Counted from the first letter of the stretch, positions 1-10,854 are shown. The stretch is DNA of 64,000 nucleotides from Halichoerus grypus (GCF_964656455.1 NC_135722.1:109994234-110058233); one strand, 5' to 3'. Numbers and translations are program-made. Notes: generated by a model from the sequence alone, not told the origin.

Positions 1-1100
1 ATTTATTGTTGTGGAATGTAGTATCCCGGTCAGAGATTCTTGAAGTTCTGCGGGGTCATTCATAAAGTAACCCAGTAACTACCCACATCCAGTGACTTCT
101 GTGGCAGAATTTTTAAGTTACTAAGTTGTGTATTTTATGGGTGTAGGGGACGTTTGCTGGTTGGCTTTCTGCCACCCTTTTTGCTTATCCCCTTCCAGAA
201 GAGCACCCAGATTTGACTTGGTTACCTCTCTGTACTTGGATCATGTACTTGGTACAGAGTTAACCTGTTGTCCAGCTGCAGGAGTGCCCTTGATTTTTGT
301 AACCAAAGGAAAGTGACCCAGTTCTCCTTTGCCACCAGAATCCCAGACTTAAGTAAATCAATACATGGCAACAGAATTAGTTCACCAATGGGCCTGTAAC
401 CCAATTTGTTCCAGTAGAACTTAAGGGAGGTTTCCTGGGGGGCTTCTTACAAAGAAAATTCCTTGCTTCTCTGAGAGCCCTAGGACAGGAGACATGCCCC
501 TGGTCCGTGTGATGAGGATGTGAATCGTAGAACTATATAGCGGCCTCTGTGCCCTCATGGCGGGCGGAGCTGGGAGAACGATCACAGAGAAACAGAGCTG
601 GGGCCAGCCATGCCTGATGGCCATGTTAAAAGGGACTTTCCACTTTTATGAACCTATAGACTTCTTTTCAAAAATTGGTTAGTTTTAAAAATATCCTTTC
701 TTTACCTGCAAACAAAGGAACATATTACTCATAAGAAAATCCCTCCATTAATGAGAGCCAGGGGAAAAGAGCAGGTTCTGTTTAACTGGATGGTAACATT
801 CTGGTTACACAAGCTCATAAGTGTTGTTATTTTATTGAACAGTAACAACTTCTTGTGATTTAGGAAAATATTTTGATTTCTACTTTAGAGCCAAGAAAAT
901 TAGGTGTATGACTGTCAGCAAACTAAGAGTAACAGTAAAGTGCAGGTTTCCAAGAATTGGCCCTTTGGCGTAAGAAATATTAGAGGAAGTATGTGTGCGT
1001 GAAGATGGGGGTTTTGGAAGATGAGCAGAACACCTGAGAATCTGAGCTGCCTTTCGACACTAAAAATTCCATTCCACTCCATTCTTGATTGCATGGTTTC
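1..1100. other. Unassigned non-coding stretch
   Basis: No gene, exon or confidently named repeat is seen. The part at about 290-640 has the texture of an old degraded interspersed repeat, but I cannot name its family. The rest is AT-rich unique-looking sequence. Open frames here are under 70 codons and not recognisable. Confidence 0.5.
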
Positions 1101-1379
1101 TGGCAAAAAAGCCTACAGTAATTCTCTGCCCTCTGCGTGTCCCCACTGCTCTCCCCACCCCCAATTCACAAGATTTTTTCTTCGTCTTCAGTTTTCTGCA
1201 GTTTGAATATGATGCACCTAAGTGTGGGTTTATTGTTGGCTGATTGGTTATTTTTGTGGATGTTTTGTTCTGGTTGGTGTTCTTGGAAGTTCCTGGGTCT
1301 GTAGTTGTGTGTTAGGACTTTTAGAAAGCTCCTGGCCCTTCTGATGTCCTGCATTTGTCCTGTTCTGTCATTTATCTCC

Positions 1380-2300
1380 CCCCAGGATCAAAATCACGTG
1401 TGTGTGTTCTAGCTTTGATATTGTCCCACAATTCTTAGATGTTCTGTTGTACTTTTTCTTTTTCTCCTCTTTGCATTTCAGTTAGAGGAACTTGGGTTGA
1501 TCTATGTGCAAGCTCAGATTCTTTCCTCAGCAATGTTGAATCAACTGATGAGCCCATTAGAGACCTTCTTTCTGTTGCCATGCTCTTGGTTGCTAACATT
1601 TCCTTTTTATTCTTTCTTGGAGTTTCCATTTCTCTGCTTTTATTACCCACCTGTTTGTGCATGTGGGTACTTTTTTAATTAGAAACTTTAACATATTAAT
1701 CATAAGTATTTTAAGTACATGGTCTATAGAATTTTGTCGGTCATATCTGATAATTCTAAATATCTGATAAATCTCTTAATTACAGTCCTGAGTCTGGTTC
1801 CAATAACTGCTTTGTTTAAGACTGTGTTTTTCTAGGCTTTTGACAAGAATTGTCATTTTTTTTTATTGCAAGCCAGACATGCTGCTTGTGTGATAAGAAC
1901 TGAGGGAAACAGGCCGTTAGTGTGAGCATGTGTTAATCTGATAAGGAGTCGAGCTGTGTTTGAAATCGGTAGGTATCAGGAAGTTTAAATCTCTCTAGAG
2001 TGCTGGTTTTGCCTGCTGTCTGGGCTCTGGGGTTTCCCTGTCTGCTCTGCTCAGGGAGACTGTCTTGGAGCTCTTTCAGCTGTAATCCAGTGTTCTTCTA
2101 CTGGAACCAGTTTGGCATGATGGTAAGGGATGGAGGAGAGCTGGTATTCTGTACCCTTTTGAGTAAGTCTCAGCCTTTCAGTGGGGACGTCTGCCCGGGC
2201 TGTGGCCTCCACGAGGGTTCCTCACCGTTCCCCAGGAGGACAGCATTTCCTCCCACCTATGCACCCCTCCCCCCTCCTGGTCTGCAGACTTCCTGAAAGG
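1380..2300 (-). mobile_element. Possible old L1 (L1M-like) antisense relic
   Basis: The stretch is T-rich. It contains phrases I associate with the antisense strand of old mammalian L1 elements, such as a TCTCAGCCTTTCAGTG block near 2168-2183 and a TTTATTGCAAGCCAGACATG block near 1862-1881. No open frame is conserved and the ends are not defined. Family and strand are inferred by resemblance only, and a repeat-library search would decide. The following 2300-2600 is GC-rich without a recognised feature. Confidence 0.35.
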
Positions 2301-2620
2301 TTGCATGAGGCCCTGCCTCTTGCCTGTGGCTCCAAACCGTTCTCCCAGCCACCTGCAGGGAGGCATGAAAGCTGGAGGGAGCCAGGAATGTTCCCTGGGG
2401 TAAGTGGCAGGAAATGGAGCGCTTGCAAGCCCTGCTCCATGCCCAGCTCCCCCGTCTAGCAGCAGGGCAGCTCCCCACTTTCCCGGTCCAGCTGCCTGGG
2501 CGCCAGGGTGCACAGGGCTCTCTGGGCTGTGGTCCCAGGCGAAACAGGTATGTGGGAGGGGCGATGCCAAAGGGACGAGGACGTTGATGGTGATTCTGGT
2601 TCAGGCTATGCCACCGGCCG

Positions 2621-2635
2621 CCCCCCCCCCCCCCC
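2621..2635. repeat. C15 homopolymer
   Basis: Fifteen consecutive C bases sit inside a GC-rich segment. Such G/C runs are length-unstable and error-prone in sequencing, so the exact length should not be trusted. Confidence 0.9.
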
Positions 2636-4744
2636 GGAAGAGCGTCCTCTCAGGAGATAATGATTGGAGGTTTAAGGAGTGCTCTGTGCAAGGCTGGAGA
2701 ATGCCCGCATTACAGGTTTCATGAAAGCCTGGGGGACACCAGGGAGGGGTCAGGAGAGGAAGCGCGCGCTGCTCCTGAGATCCCTGGAGGGAGCCGCCCT
2801 GATGCCCGAGGCTCCGTGTACAGACTCAGCTAATGCTCCTCAGGCCCTCACTGAGAAACGGGTGGATTTACTTAACGTAACAATTGCTCAGAACTTGAGC
2901 TTGACTATTGGAGCCTATTTACTACTAGCCCGGATTGCAAAAAGTTAAGACCTAGAGGATGGTGTAGGGGGACCTGAATACGTCAACTGGGTAGAAATCC
3001 GTAAATTATCTTTGTAAGTAGACGTCCATTCTTAGCGAGTAAACGTCCTGCACGGAAAGCATATGGTTAATGGTGACGCAGAGCTGCCTGAGCGCTAGGA
3101 CCTTAATTCAGAATAATGCCTGGGGTCGAACGGGTCACTGGGGCTGTGTGTTCACAAAGCAGGAGGCCCTGCTCTGGCCACAAAATGACGGGGGTGTGCT
3201 TAAAACAGGCGTTCTTGAATGAAACTAAAGAATGGCCAGTACACACGTGTTCTCCGTCTGCGCGCCTCGTGTGTCTGGAGTTTGCGGGGCGTCCCTTTGG
3301 TGCTCCAGCACACGCCACAGCTGTCCCTGCGCCAGCCGCGACGGATGCTCACGCAGACGACCACCCTGTCAGGACACCTGGAGATGCGGGGTCTGCGCCT
3401 CTTGGAATCACAGAACATTCTTATTTTCAGGCCCTTGAAGATGTCTCAGTTGTCTAACTCTGACTCGCCGGGGGCAGTGCTCTAATCTCTTCACCTCCGT
3501 GGTATCGGCTTTGACCCTGGAGGTGGTGGCCTCAGGCACAGAGGCGGGTCCCAGAAAAGGCCCTTGAAAATCTCCGTTTCCACCGTTGATTCGAGAGCAT
3601 GAGTTCCGAGGGTGGCCGGCTGCGGAAGGGTGGCTGTCTTTGGCTGGGGAGCTGAGCGTGGATGAGAAATGCCTATATTCCTCCGGAACCTGGGGATGGG
3701 GGCGATCCTGCAAGCAGGGACTGTGCTGTGTTCCCAGCTGGAAACCCTAGAAACCTACTGTACGGCATTTCCCACTTTCTCGGTGGGAAAGCACCTAGGA
3801 TGCACTCGGAAATATTGCCAAACAGAAGAGTAGAACCAGGGGTCCAGTTAGCATCAACCCTAAGAAAAACCTCCTCCCCCAGGCGTGGAGACTTTGGCAG
3901 GGCTGCACGGTTACGGGGAAGCGGGTGCCGAATCCCCGCTCTGGGCCCTGGGCCGGGCGGAGGCCCCGTGGCTGCGGGGGCCTGTGGAGGAAAGCCAGGG
4001 AAGGCTGTGGAAAAGGTGGGAAGAACGGGTTTCTGTTTTCTCTGTTGTAAAAAGCAAGCAAGTTGATGGTGGTCGTGGTTGGGGACGGGGAATGAAATGC
4101 TGAGAACACATGTCACCGTGGGCTTCTTGGGGACAACCAGACACGTCGCCCTCCCTCTCCCCCCGCCCCCCTCCGGCCAGGCCCGCCGCCTTCACTCTCG
4201 CTGACCCCACGCCAGTCCTCAGCCTGACCCATGTGGAGGGTCTTCAGCCAGCCTCCTCCAAGGCAACTTAAATGACTTCTGCAAAGGAGAGGTCACAAGA
4301 CACTGTGTAATATGCTTCAATAGGATCAAAACATGTTACATTGACTACATCAAATTAGCAAATGAGCTTTTGCACAGATTATATTTTATTCAGGCATTTC
4401 ATTTACTTTTTTTTAATATTCAGAACTGCCTGAATTCTAGCAAGTGGCTGTTGAATAATACAACATCTTCTCCTGTTACAGCTCAGTAGAAATTTCTCAG
4501 ACCTACGCCACATGGGTAATGCCGAGCCATGCACTGTGCAGGGGTTCATTAAAGTCGAACTTTCAGAAGCCAAGTCAGAAAGGAAAATCATGTTTAATGA
4601 AATAAACATGGAGAGTTCTGGGCTCAAAATCTAGGAGGGAAAAAAAAGAATCGTAGGCTTATGAGAACTTTCTGGGGGTCTTCGACTCATGTTGACGTTT
4701 ATGACAGCCTCATGCCGAAGAAAAAACTGTTTGGTGTCTTCAAA
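2636..4744. other. Unassigned, partly GC-rich stretch
   Basis: No gene or named repeat is recognised. CpG-containing GC-rich patches at about 3230-3640 and 3860-4010 alternate with AT-rich sequence at 4270-4740. Several open frames of 100-150 codons occur on both strands, but they overlap each other and are composition-driven. They show no domain or compositional sign of a real protein. Confidence 0.5.
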
Positions 4745-4749
4745 GAGGA

Positions 4750-5615
4750 GTTTAGCATGTGAAACCGGAACGTCCGCTACCAAGGCATGCGGGGGCCCCG
4801 GGGGGCGTGCTTGCTGGTCGGCCTGCCCACGGTCCTCGCCGCGGGCCCTGGAAAACGCGGGCTTCGGAGAGGAGGCAGCGTCCTCTGCCAGCGCGGCCGC
4901 AGCCACTCTGCTCCACGAGGGCACGATCAGGAGGGCAGCAGGTCGGCCGGGGTCCGGGACGTCTCTGCTTTGGTGCGGTCTGCTCAGATGCGCTCCGTGG
5001 CCCCGGGACGGGTGGAAGGGCTGTGCTTGAGCCGTGGCCTGGCACCGCTGCCGCTCACCTGGGAAGGAAGGTGCATCGGCAGGCGGGCGGACAGAGGCCC
5101 GGCCCGGTTCTCGCAGTGACCTTACACGGGGGTCTGTTCACACGCGGCCATCGGCGCCCGCGGCCTCCTGCTGGCACTCGGGCGGCTCGGCGCGACCTGC
5201 AGATGGGACCAGGTGGTGCCGGGAACCGTGTCGTCCTGAGATCTCGGCGGCTCTTACCGGGGGCTTGCTCCTCCGCTCGCGGATGCGGGATCACTCAGAA
5301 CAACCCCACTGGTAGCAGAGCAAGGTCTGAAGGCGAAGGAAACGCGGCCGGGGTCCCCTGGGAGGTCGTGGGGCGAGGAGGGGACACGGCCCCCCTCCCC
5401 GTTCGTCCACAAATCCCGAATTCGTTTCCTGGCCGTGAGACCTTGAATGTGACTGAAACGTTATGAGCTTCCATTGCCAGGAAAGCAGGCTCGGCGGGGT
5501 GGGAGCGGAGAGAGGCGGCCGCCGACTGCGACCCCGTTCCTGCGGGCGAGTCAGCCGCGCCCCCCGCGGCCTGCGGACACAGCCGCGATCACTGCTCATA
5601 GCGTGAGAGTGGGTG
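4750..5615. promoter_or_regulatory. CpG island, no gene recognised
   Basis: By eye I count roughly 85-90 CpG dinucleotides in about 860 bases, far above the CpG-depleted flanks. This satisfies the usual idea of a CpG island, which often marks a promoter or an unmethylated regulatory element. No ATG-started protein, splice pattern or known first exon can be recognised. Overlapping frames, including one of 235 codons at 4759-5466, are expected in such GC-rich DNA. The island could be an orphan island, a distal alternative promoter or a non-coding RNA promoter. Confidence 0.6.
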
Positions 5616-6480
5616 TTTCAGCGCCCTGCACAGGTGTTCCCCAGAGCTGCCCTGCATCCTGGGAAAGCTTCCAGCCCTTTCCTGGCCCCCTTCTTGGAAG
5701 CTGTGTGATCTTCAGACAAGATCGCAGGTGGACTTGCTGGGATCCTCCTCCTCTGCGTCCCAGATAGTCGGGGGGTCCTGGGGGGAGGGGCACCTGTAGC
5801 TTTGCAGCCCTGCAGTTCCCCCGGTGAAATCTGAAACCGGTCCGGGGGGAGGCACAAGGAGGGGCTGAAGAAAGAGGCAGAGGCTGCCGGTTGGCAGGTG
5901 CAGACCTAATGAGCAAGGGAACTTTCACACGGGGCTTGTCGGGGGCGGCCACCAGAGGAGTAGGTCTCCGCACACACCTGCTGGAATCCTGAGGGTTTCT
6001 GTAGAGGCCTCAATGGGGTTCAGGCATGTGTGTATCGTCCAGATGGCCTCAGTAACACCTTGCGCTCTCGAGGCTGTCTTTTAAGGAGCTTCTAGAATGA
6101 GAACAGTAGACAGAATGTGCATTCCAAGGACAGGGGAGGGAGTAAGGGGCCTCTGACCGTCCAGGTCTAGTTCCTGGGTTTACCAGTGGTCATGTCCTCT
6201 CCGTGACCTCCGCCAACACCTTCCCATCCCACCTAGCCAAGCCATCATTAATGATAACAGTAAATCCATCATTGCAGAATTTTTTTCTCTTTTAAAGGTA
6301 GGAATAGGGAAAAAATGTAGTAATAGGGACAAAAAATAGTCACTACCTTTCCTCTCTGTCTTCTTTGGTTTAACGTTCATATGCCTCTGTTAGAAAAATT
6401 CTAGAAATAATTAGACCCCCTCAGCGCTGAGCCCTGACGAATGGTGCTCGGAGCTGCAGGCACAGTTCCTCAGTGCTGTC
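5616..6480. other. Unassigned stretch
   Basis: GC content falls from the CpG island into ordinary sequence. Nothing recognisable is seen as gene, RNA or named repeat. Confidence 0.5.
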
Positions 6481-6484
6481 GAAT

Positions 6485-6565
6485 AAAATGTCCTGCAATG
6501 ATGGACTGTCCTAATATCGGTGCTGCCCAGCACGGTGGACACTCGCCACGTGCAACCGGAGTCTG
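6485..6565 (+). mobile_element. MER5-type (hAT-Charlie) DNA transposon fragment
   Basis: The order of phrases (TGCAATGATGGACTGTC, then GCTGCCCAGCACGGTGG, then CACTCGCCACGTGCAAC) matches the remembered MER5A pattern: a GATGATGGAAATGTTC-like block, then GCTGTCCAATACGGTAG, then CCACTAGCCACATG. It is an ancient, inactive, non-autonomous element. Family assignment is by memory of the consensus. Confidence 0.55.
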
Positions 6566-6754
6566 CCGCACCACACGGTACGGACCTGGGCTGCAAATTT
6601 CCTTTCTCTCGATACGAAGCCCAAAGTGGAGAAAGACTACCAACACCACTAGGGCATCTATTTATTGCTTCTATTTTTATCTATTAAATTTCTCTGGCCC
6701 TCAAGGTTTTCCAAACAAACTAGGGTCATCATTCAGTACAATGGCCACATTTAT

Positions 6755-6956
6755 TTTTTTTTTTTTTAAAGATTTTATTTATTTATTTGACAGAGAGAGA
6801 CACAGTGAGAGAGGGAACAGAAGCAGGGGGAGTAGGAGAGGGAGAAGCAGGCTTCCCGTCAAGCAGGGAGCCCGATGCGGGGCTCGATCCCAGGACCCTG
6901 GGATCATGACCTGAGCCGAAGGCAGACGCTTAACGACTGAGCCACCCAGGCGCCCC
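6755..6956 (-). mobile_element. Can-SINE (tRNA-derived), full length
   Basis: Reverse-strand copy: poly-T and AAAGATTTTATTTATTTATTTG at the left, then the tRNA-related head ending GCCACCCAGGCGCCCC at the right. A perfect 15-bp target-site duplication, AATGGCCACATTTAT, lies at 6740-6754 and 6959-6973. This shows an L1-driven insertion. The intact duplication suggests a fairly recent event. It does not encode a protein. Confidence 0.95.
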
Positions 6957-6973
6957 ATAATGGCCACATTTAT

Positions 6974-7832
6974 AAGCCATAATCTCCCAAACGGGATCCT
7001 ATCACTGTGCCGTGTTTGGAAGATTTTCCATCAATATTTTAAAACCAAGCTTATTAGAATGAAGTTTCAATATAGTCCATTCCATACGAGGGTGTTTGAC
7101 AATAGGAGTAGTTTATGTCTAAATCACTGAGCCTAAGGGGCCGAACTGGAGAGATGTTCTCCATTCCTTTAACCTGTCTGCCGTTCTGAATATACTTCAG
7201 TTGCTGTTGTCTTTTCCTAAACTGTAACTCACCATCTTAATATTTTTTAAAGCTAACACATAAAGAGTACTTACTAGGTCAGGCACTATTTTAGGACAAC
7301 TGTCTCGCGTACCCATCTTCACGGCGTGAAGGAGACCACACAGGAATGCGCTGAAGTTTTTATTATCATGGAAGATTTATTTTTGCCGCCCCCAAGGCAT
7401 GGCTGGTGAGAGGACACCTGTGAGCGGAGCATCAGGCTGAGTTTCTGCAGAAATGCAGGCAAAGTGCAACCGGACATGAAGACGGTATTGGGGTGCACCG
7501 CTGTGTCCGGGCGCCGCCTCGGATGTTACCGAAGCACGCGAGACCACCTAGCAGCTGCTCCAGCAGAGAGTGGGTTTACTGCATGCGCTTCTGCAAGACG
7601 GTCCCGTTGCAGAGCTGCCGTTCTTGACGCTGCTTGTGTTTTGCGGCTTCACTTTGATTTCTTGAGCATACCCACCAGAGTCCTAGTGTTTAAAAATGTG
7701 CATACAAAAATGCAGGTAAATCATTACTCTCTAATGTCTGTATTCTCCCCCCAAAATCATTCTGTCATTCTCTGAACCCAATCCATTCTTTAAATGTTCC
7801 TTCTCAAACACAAAACAAAAACAAGCAAAACA
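6974..7832. other. Mostly unassigned stretch
   Basis: No gene is seen. A short MIR-like antisense piece at about 7255-7330 (ACTTACTAGGTCAGGCACTATTTTAGG) resembles the ACTATGTGCCAGGCACTGTTCTA block of MIR. The rest is unique-looking. Confidence 0.45.
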
Positions 7833-8013
7833 GGGGCGCCTGGGTGGCTCAGTCGTTAAGCGTCTGCCTTCGGCTCAGGTCATGATCCCGGGGTCCTGGG
7901 ATCGAGCCCCGCATCGGGCTCCGGCAAGGAGCCTGCTTCTCCCTCTGCCTGCCTCTCTCCCTACTTATGTTCTCTCTCTCTCTCTCTCTCAGACAAATAA
8001 ATAAAATCTTAAA
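7833..8013 (+). mobile_element. Can-SINE, full length
   Basis: The element starts GGGGCGCCTGGGTGGCTCAG, carries the tRNA-like head with the AGGTCATGATCCCGGGG box, a (TC)n run at about 7971-7991, and ends AAATAAATAAAATCTT plus A-run. Short similar flanks (AAGCAAAACA at 7823-7832 and 8023-8032) are a probable target duplication in A-rich DNA. Confidence 0.93.
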
Positions 8014-8199
8014 AAAAACAAGAAGCAAAACAAAACCATCCTCTACTATCCCCAGTTCATTCACAAAATCACACGTCTCCTCTGTCCCCCTGAAAAAGGC
8101 CGCCAGCTGCTGGAAACAACCAACTTCCTAGTCCATCCTGTGCAAAAAAGCATCCCGGCGCCTCTCTCGGTCAGAAGCAAAGGAGCGGTCTCCCCGTCA

Positions 8200-9080
8200 T
8201 CACTCTGGCCGCGGCCTTGGCCGAACACGTGAACGAACCCGCGAGTCTGGAGGCACCTTGGAACACGCGCCACTTCCCCATGAAGGTCTACGGAGCCAGC
8301 AGCCACAAGGGGAGGGCAGCCTCAGTGTCTCTGCGGGTATTAAGACAACTGCATCATCCACAACAAGGAGAGGGAGTGACAGGGCTCCGCATAAACACGT
8401 CCAGAGGACGCCCTCCCCGCCTGGGGAGAGCCTGTCCTCCCAGAACGATGCAGGGTTCCCGGGACTCCTTGTCAGGCCTTGGAACAGGGTTCTGGAGACA
8501 GCAGAATCCAAGGACACTGTGCGGTCTCTCCGCGGTCCTAGCTGTCGCGTCTGGGTCGGAAGTCAGCCTTGAAGACCCTGGTCGGCGCTGCTGGAGCGGG
8601 GACTCGGGAAACCCCTTTCCGCTCCGCGTCCTGTCAGTGCCGCGCTCTGCCGCTAGGGGCGCCGGCGGGACACTGCGTCCCGCAGGGAGACCCACGGCCG
8701 CTCGCTCCGCCGTCTGGTCAGTGCCGCGCTCTGCCGCTAGGGGCGCCGGCGGGACACTGCGTCCCGCAGGGAGACCCACGGCCGCTCGCTCCGCCGTCCG
8801 GTCAGTGCCGCGCTCTGCCGCTAGGGGCGCCGGCGGGACACTGCGTCCCGCAGGGAGACCCACGGCCGCTCGCTCCGCCGTCCTGTCAGTGCCGCGCTCT
8901 GCCGCTAGGGGCGCCGGCGGGACACTGCGTCCCGCAGGGAGACCCACGGCCGCTCGCTCCGCCGTCCGGTCAGTGCCGCGCTCTGCCGCTAGGGGCGCCG
9001 GCGGGACACTGCGTCCCGCAGGGAGACCCACGGCCGCTCGCTTTGCTGCCTGCGGGTTTTCCGTGGCCCCGCGGAGAGCG
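8200..9080. promoter_or_regulatory. CpG-dense block containing a minisatellite
   Basis: CpG density is high from about 8200 to 9080. Each of the five 84-bp units within it carries about 14 CpGs, so roughly 70 come from the tandem array alone. The block meets the idea of a CpG island, but much of this is produced by repeat expansion. No exon or promoter element can be identified. Open frames here (361 codons at 8217-9302, 259 codons at 8569-9348, 247 codons antisense at 8354-9097) exist because the unit length is divisible by three. Confidence 0.55.
8633..9052. repeat. Minisatellite: five 84-bp units
   Basis: Units begin GTCAGTGCCGCGCTCTGCCG at 8633, 8717, 8801, 8885 and 8969, an exact 84-bp period. 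The first four copies differ visibly only in the last bases (GTCTG, GTCCG, GTCCT, GTCCG), and the fifth diverges at its right edge from about 9042. Each unit contains a perfect 7-bp inverted repeat with a 5-nt loop (GCGGGAC-ACTGC-GTCCCGC, 8665-8683 in unit 1). The near identity indicates recent expansion or homogenisation. Copy number is likely polymorphic. No function is known to me. Confidence 0.97.
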
Positions 9081-9734
9081 CTCCATCCCAGTAGCACCAG
9101 CTCCCAGGAGCAGGGGAATCGTTCTTGGTTTTCCCAACACTTGCAGGAACTTGTCGTCGTGCCTCCCCTGCCAGCGAGCGCAAAGGGCCCAGCCAGCCCT
9201 GTTCCCGCCTTGGATATCTGGGACTCAGGTCCAGGGGGCCCGGCCTCTGAGCTTCGAGGTCTTCACAATTCCCACCTTTCACCTCTGTGCCTTCAGCCCT
9301 AGGGAGTGGTGGCTCCTTAGGGAGTCACATATTTACCCCTGTCGTTAGCGTTAACGACTTCAATCTAATTAGCCATTCTTCTATATTAAATTCTCATTCT
9401 ATTAAATTCAAGGATCAGGCGAGGTTTCTGTCTCTTGACCGATGATAGATTTATGCAGTGGTCATTTCAGTGAATGAACCGAGACCCCATTTCTCCAAGC
9501 AGCGAATGGAGCCCTTTGACCAACCCTGTGGGGGCTGTGAGTTCCCCCATCCCCCCTGCAGCAGGGGTGGCTGAAGAAGCTGGTGGGAGAGTGCAGTCAC
9601 CTGGAAAAGTCCCAAAAAAGCACCCCAAGGCACAGTCCTTGGATTATCTGTTTCCTTGTCCTCTGGAAGGCAAACTCTGCGAGGGGAGTGATCTATCTCA
9701 TTCCTGGTTCTACCCACAGGGCTGATGATTATTT
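9053..9734. other. Unassigned stretch
   Basis: GC content drops after the minisatellite. No gene or named repeat is recognised. Confidence 0.5.
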
Positions 9735-9771
9735 GATGGATGGACAGACAGACGGATGGATGGATGAATGA
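9735..9771. repeat. (GATG/GACA)n simple repeat
   Basis: An interrupted tetranucleotide run of GATG, GGAC and AGAC units, with GGATGGATGGATG at its right part. A short, imperfect microsatellite. Confidence 0.8.
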
Positions 9772-10400
9772 GTAAAAAAAGTGAACACTTAGTGCAATTT
9801 TAGCTGACAGCAAACAACAGTACCAAGGATTTCCCTATAAAATGAAAGTTTAAAAATGTTAAGTGGAAAATAATCCCTTTAAAAATTTAGAGGTGGACCC
9901 TTCACATTCTCCTCTTTTTTGTGTTCTAAATTTCTTCCTTGTCTGTTTTCATGCATCCTTGCGAGCTCTTTAGGGCCCTGGTTCTTGTAACATTATTAAT
10001 TACCTTAAAACATCATTCAACTGTAGCAGTTTTGGCAATCTTATTATCTCGGAAGGACAAGGAGCAAAGATTAGTTGTTTTATCATTTAAGTAATGAGAT
10101 TTTTACACTTCCCTAAAGAGATTTATGAGTGTAATTAGTCTAAGCAGGAGTTTCCAGCATGAGTGTTATTAGGTGTAATAATTAACCCTAGTGGGGCGAG
10201 ATGCTGACTAGCGACTTAGCAGTCATTGAGGAGGGCATGAAATTTCAGTTTCAGGCATTTGTAAATACAGATAAATGTGTATTACCAATAACTTTAATAA
10301 AACACTACATTATAAAATTGTCAATATAAAGCAAGAAGTATCAACAAGTTATATGTATCTAATCATTAGCTGGTGTTTCTTCTTGTTCTTAAAATGCAAT
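9772..10400. other. AT-rich, repeat-poor stretch, possible conserved non-coding DNA
   Basis: No repeat or gene is seen. The DNA is AT-rich with several homeodomain-type TAATTA/GTAATTAG cores and an HNF1-like imperfect palindrome (TGTAAT-A-ATTAAC) at 10174-10186. The texture resembles conserved mammalian non-coding elements, but conservation cannot be judged from one sequence. Confidence 0.3.
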
Positions 10401-10404
10401 TGGG

Positions 10405-10570
10405 GGGCAGCATGATACGCTAGCAGAGCCCTGGTCTTGGAGTTCGCTCCCACCTCTGCCCCTGACCGGCTCTGTCACTCTAAGTCATTCAAACCGGAAA
10501 CCTTGGGTTTCATCAGCTGCAAAAGAAGGAATAGAACTCAATCCTGATGGCTCCTTGCAGCTGTGGCCAT
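10405..10570 (+). mobile_element. MIR SINE fragment
   Basis: The layout follows MIR: a GCAGCATGATACG head like the AGTATAGTGGTTAAG block, a CCACCTCTGCCCCTGACC block like CGGCTCTGCCACTTAC, and then TTTCATCAGCTGCAAAA like TTTCCTCATCTGTAAAA. Ancient and strongly diverged. Confidence 0.65.
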
Positions 10571-10684
10571 CAATAAATACGGAAGACACAGACATTGTTT
10601 CAATCAGACAATAAATAGTTATTGCCAGGTGACCCCAGATATAAACTGAGTTCCTGATCCCTAAAGATAAAATGTAGGCTGTAT

Positions 10685-10845
10685 TAAGTACCTACTATGT
10701 GCTGTAATTGTTCTTATATGTGATCTTATTGATATTCCTTCAAATGGGAATGATGCCCCTGTTCTGTAGATGAGGACACTCAGGAAATTTCAGGAACTTG
10801 TATAGTAGGTAAGAGTTTGAGCCCAACTGGATATGTTCAAACATT
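10685..10845 (-). mobile_element. MIR SINE fragment, antisense
   Basis: CCTACTATGTGCTGTAATTG, then TCTGTAGATGAGGACACTCAG, then GTAGGTAAGAGTTTGAGCCC follow the antisense MIR order: ACTATGTGCCAGGCAC, then TTACAGATGAGGAAACTGAG, then CTAGTAAGTGGCAGAGCC. Confidence 0.75.
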
Positions 10846-10854
10846 AATTCCGTT

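Noticed and set aside
4759..5466. 235-codon frame in the CpG island as a gene
   Set aside because: GC-rich DNA lacks stop codons; several overlapping frames on both strands are equally open, and no domain or splice structure is seen.
5950..5962. CTCF site CCACCAGAGGAG
   Set aside because: The essential GGC after AGRK is missing.
7833..7910. tRNA gene
   Set aside because: The tRNA-like head belongs to a Can-SINE (followed by SINE body, A-rich tail and likely target duplication); the same applies to all other copies.
8633..9052. CRISPR-like array
   Set aside because: Direct repeats are contiguous 84-bp units with no unique spacers, and the host is a mammal.
8217..9302. 361-codon frame as a protein-coding gene
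   Set aside because: It consists largely of the translated 84-bp minisatellite. Similar frames exist on the other strand and in another phase, so the openness follows from unit length and GC content.
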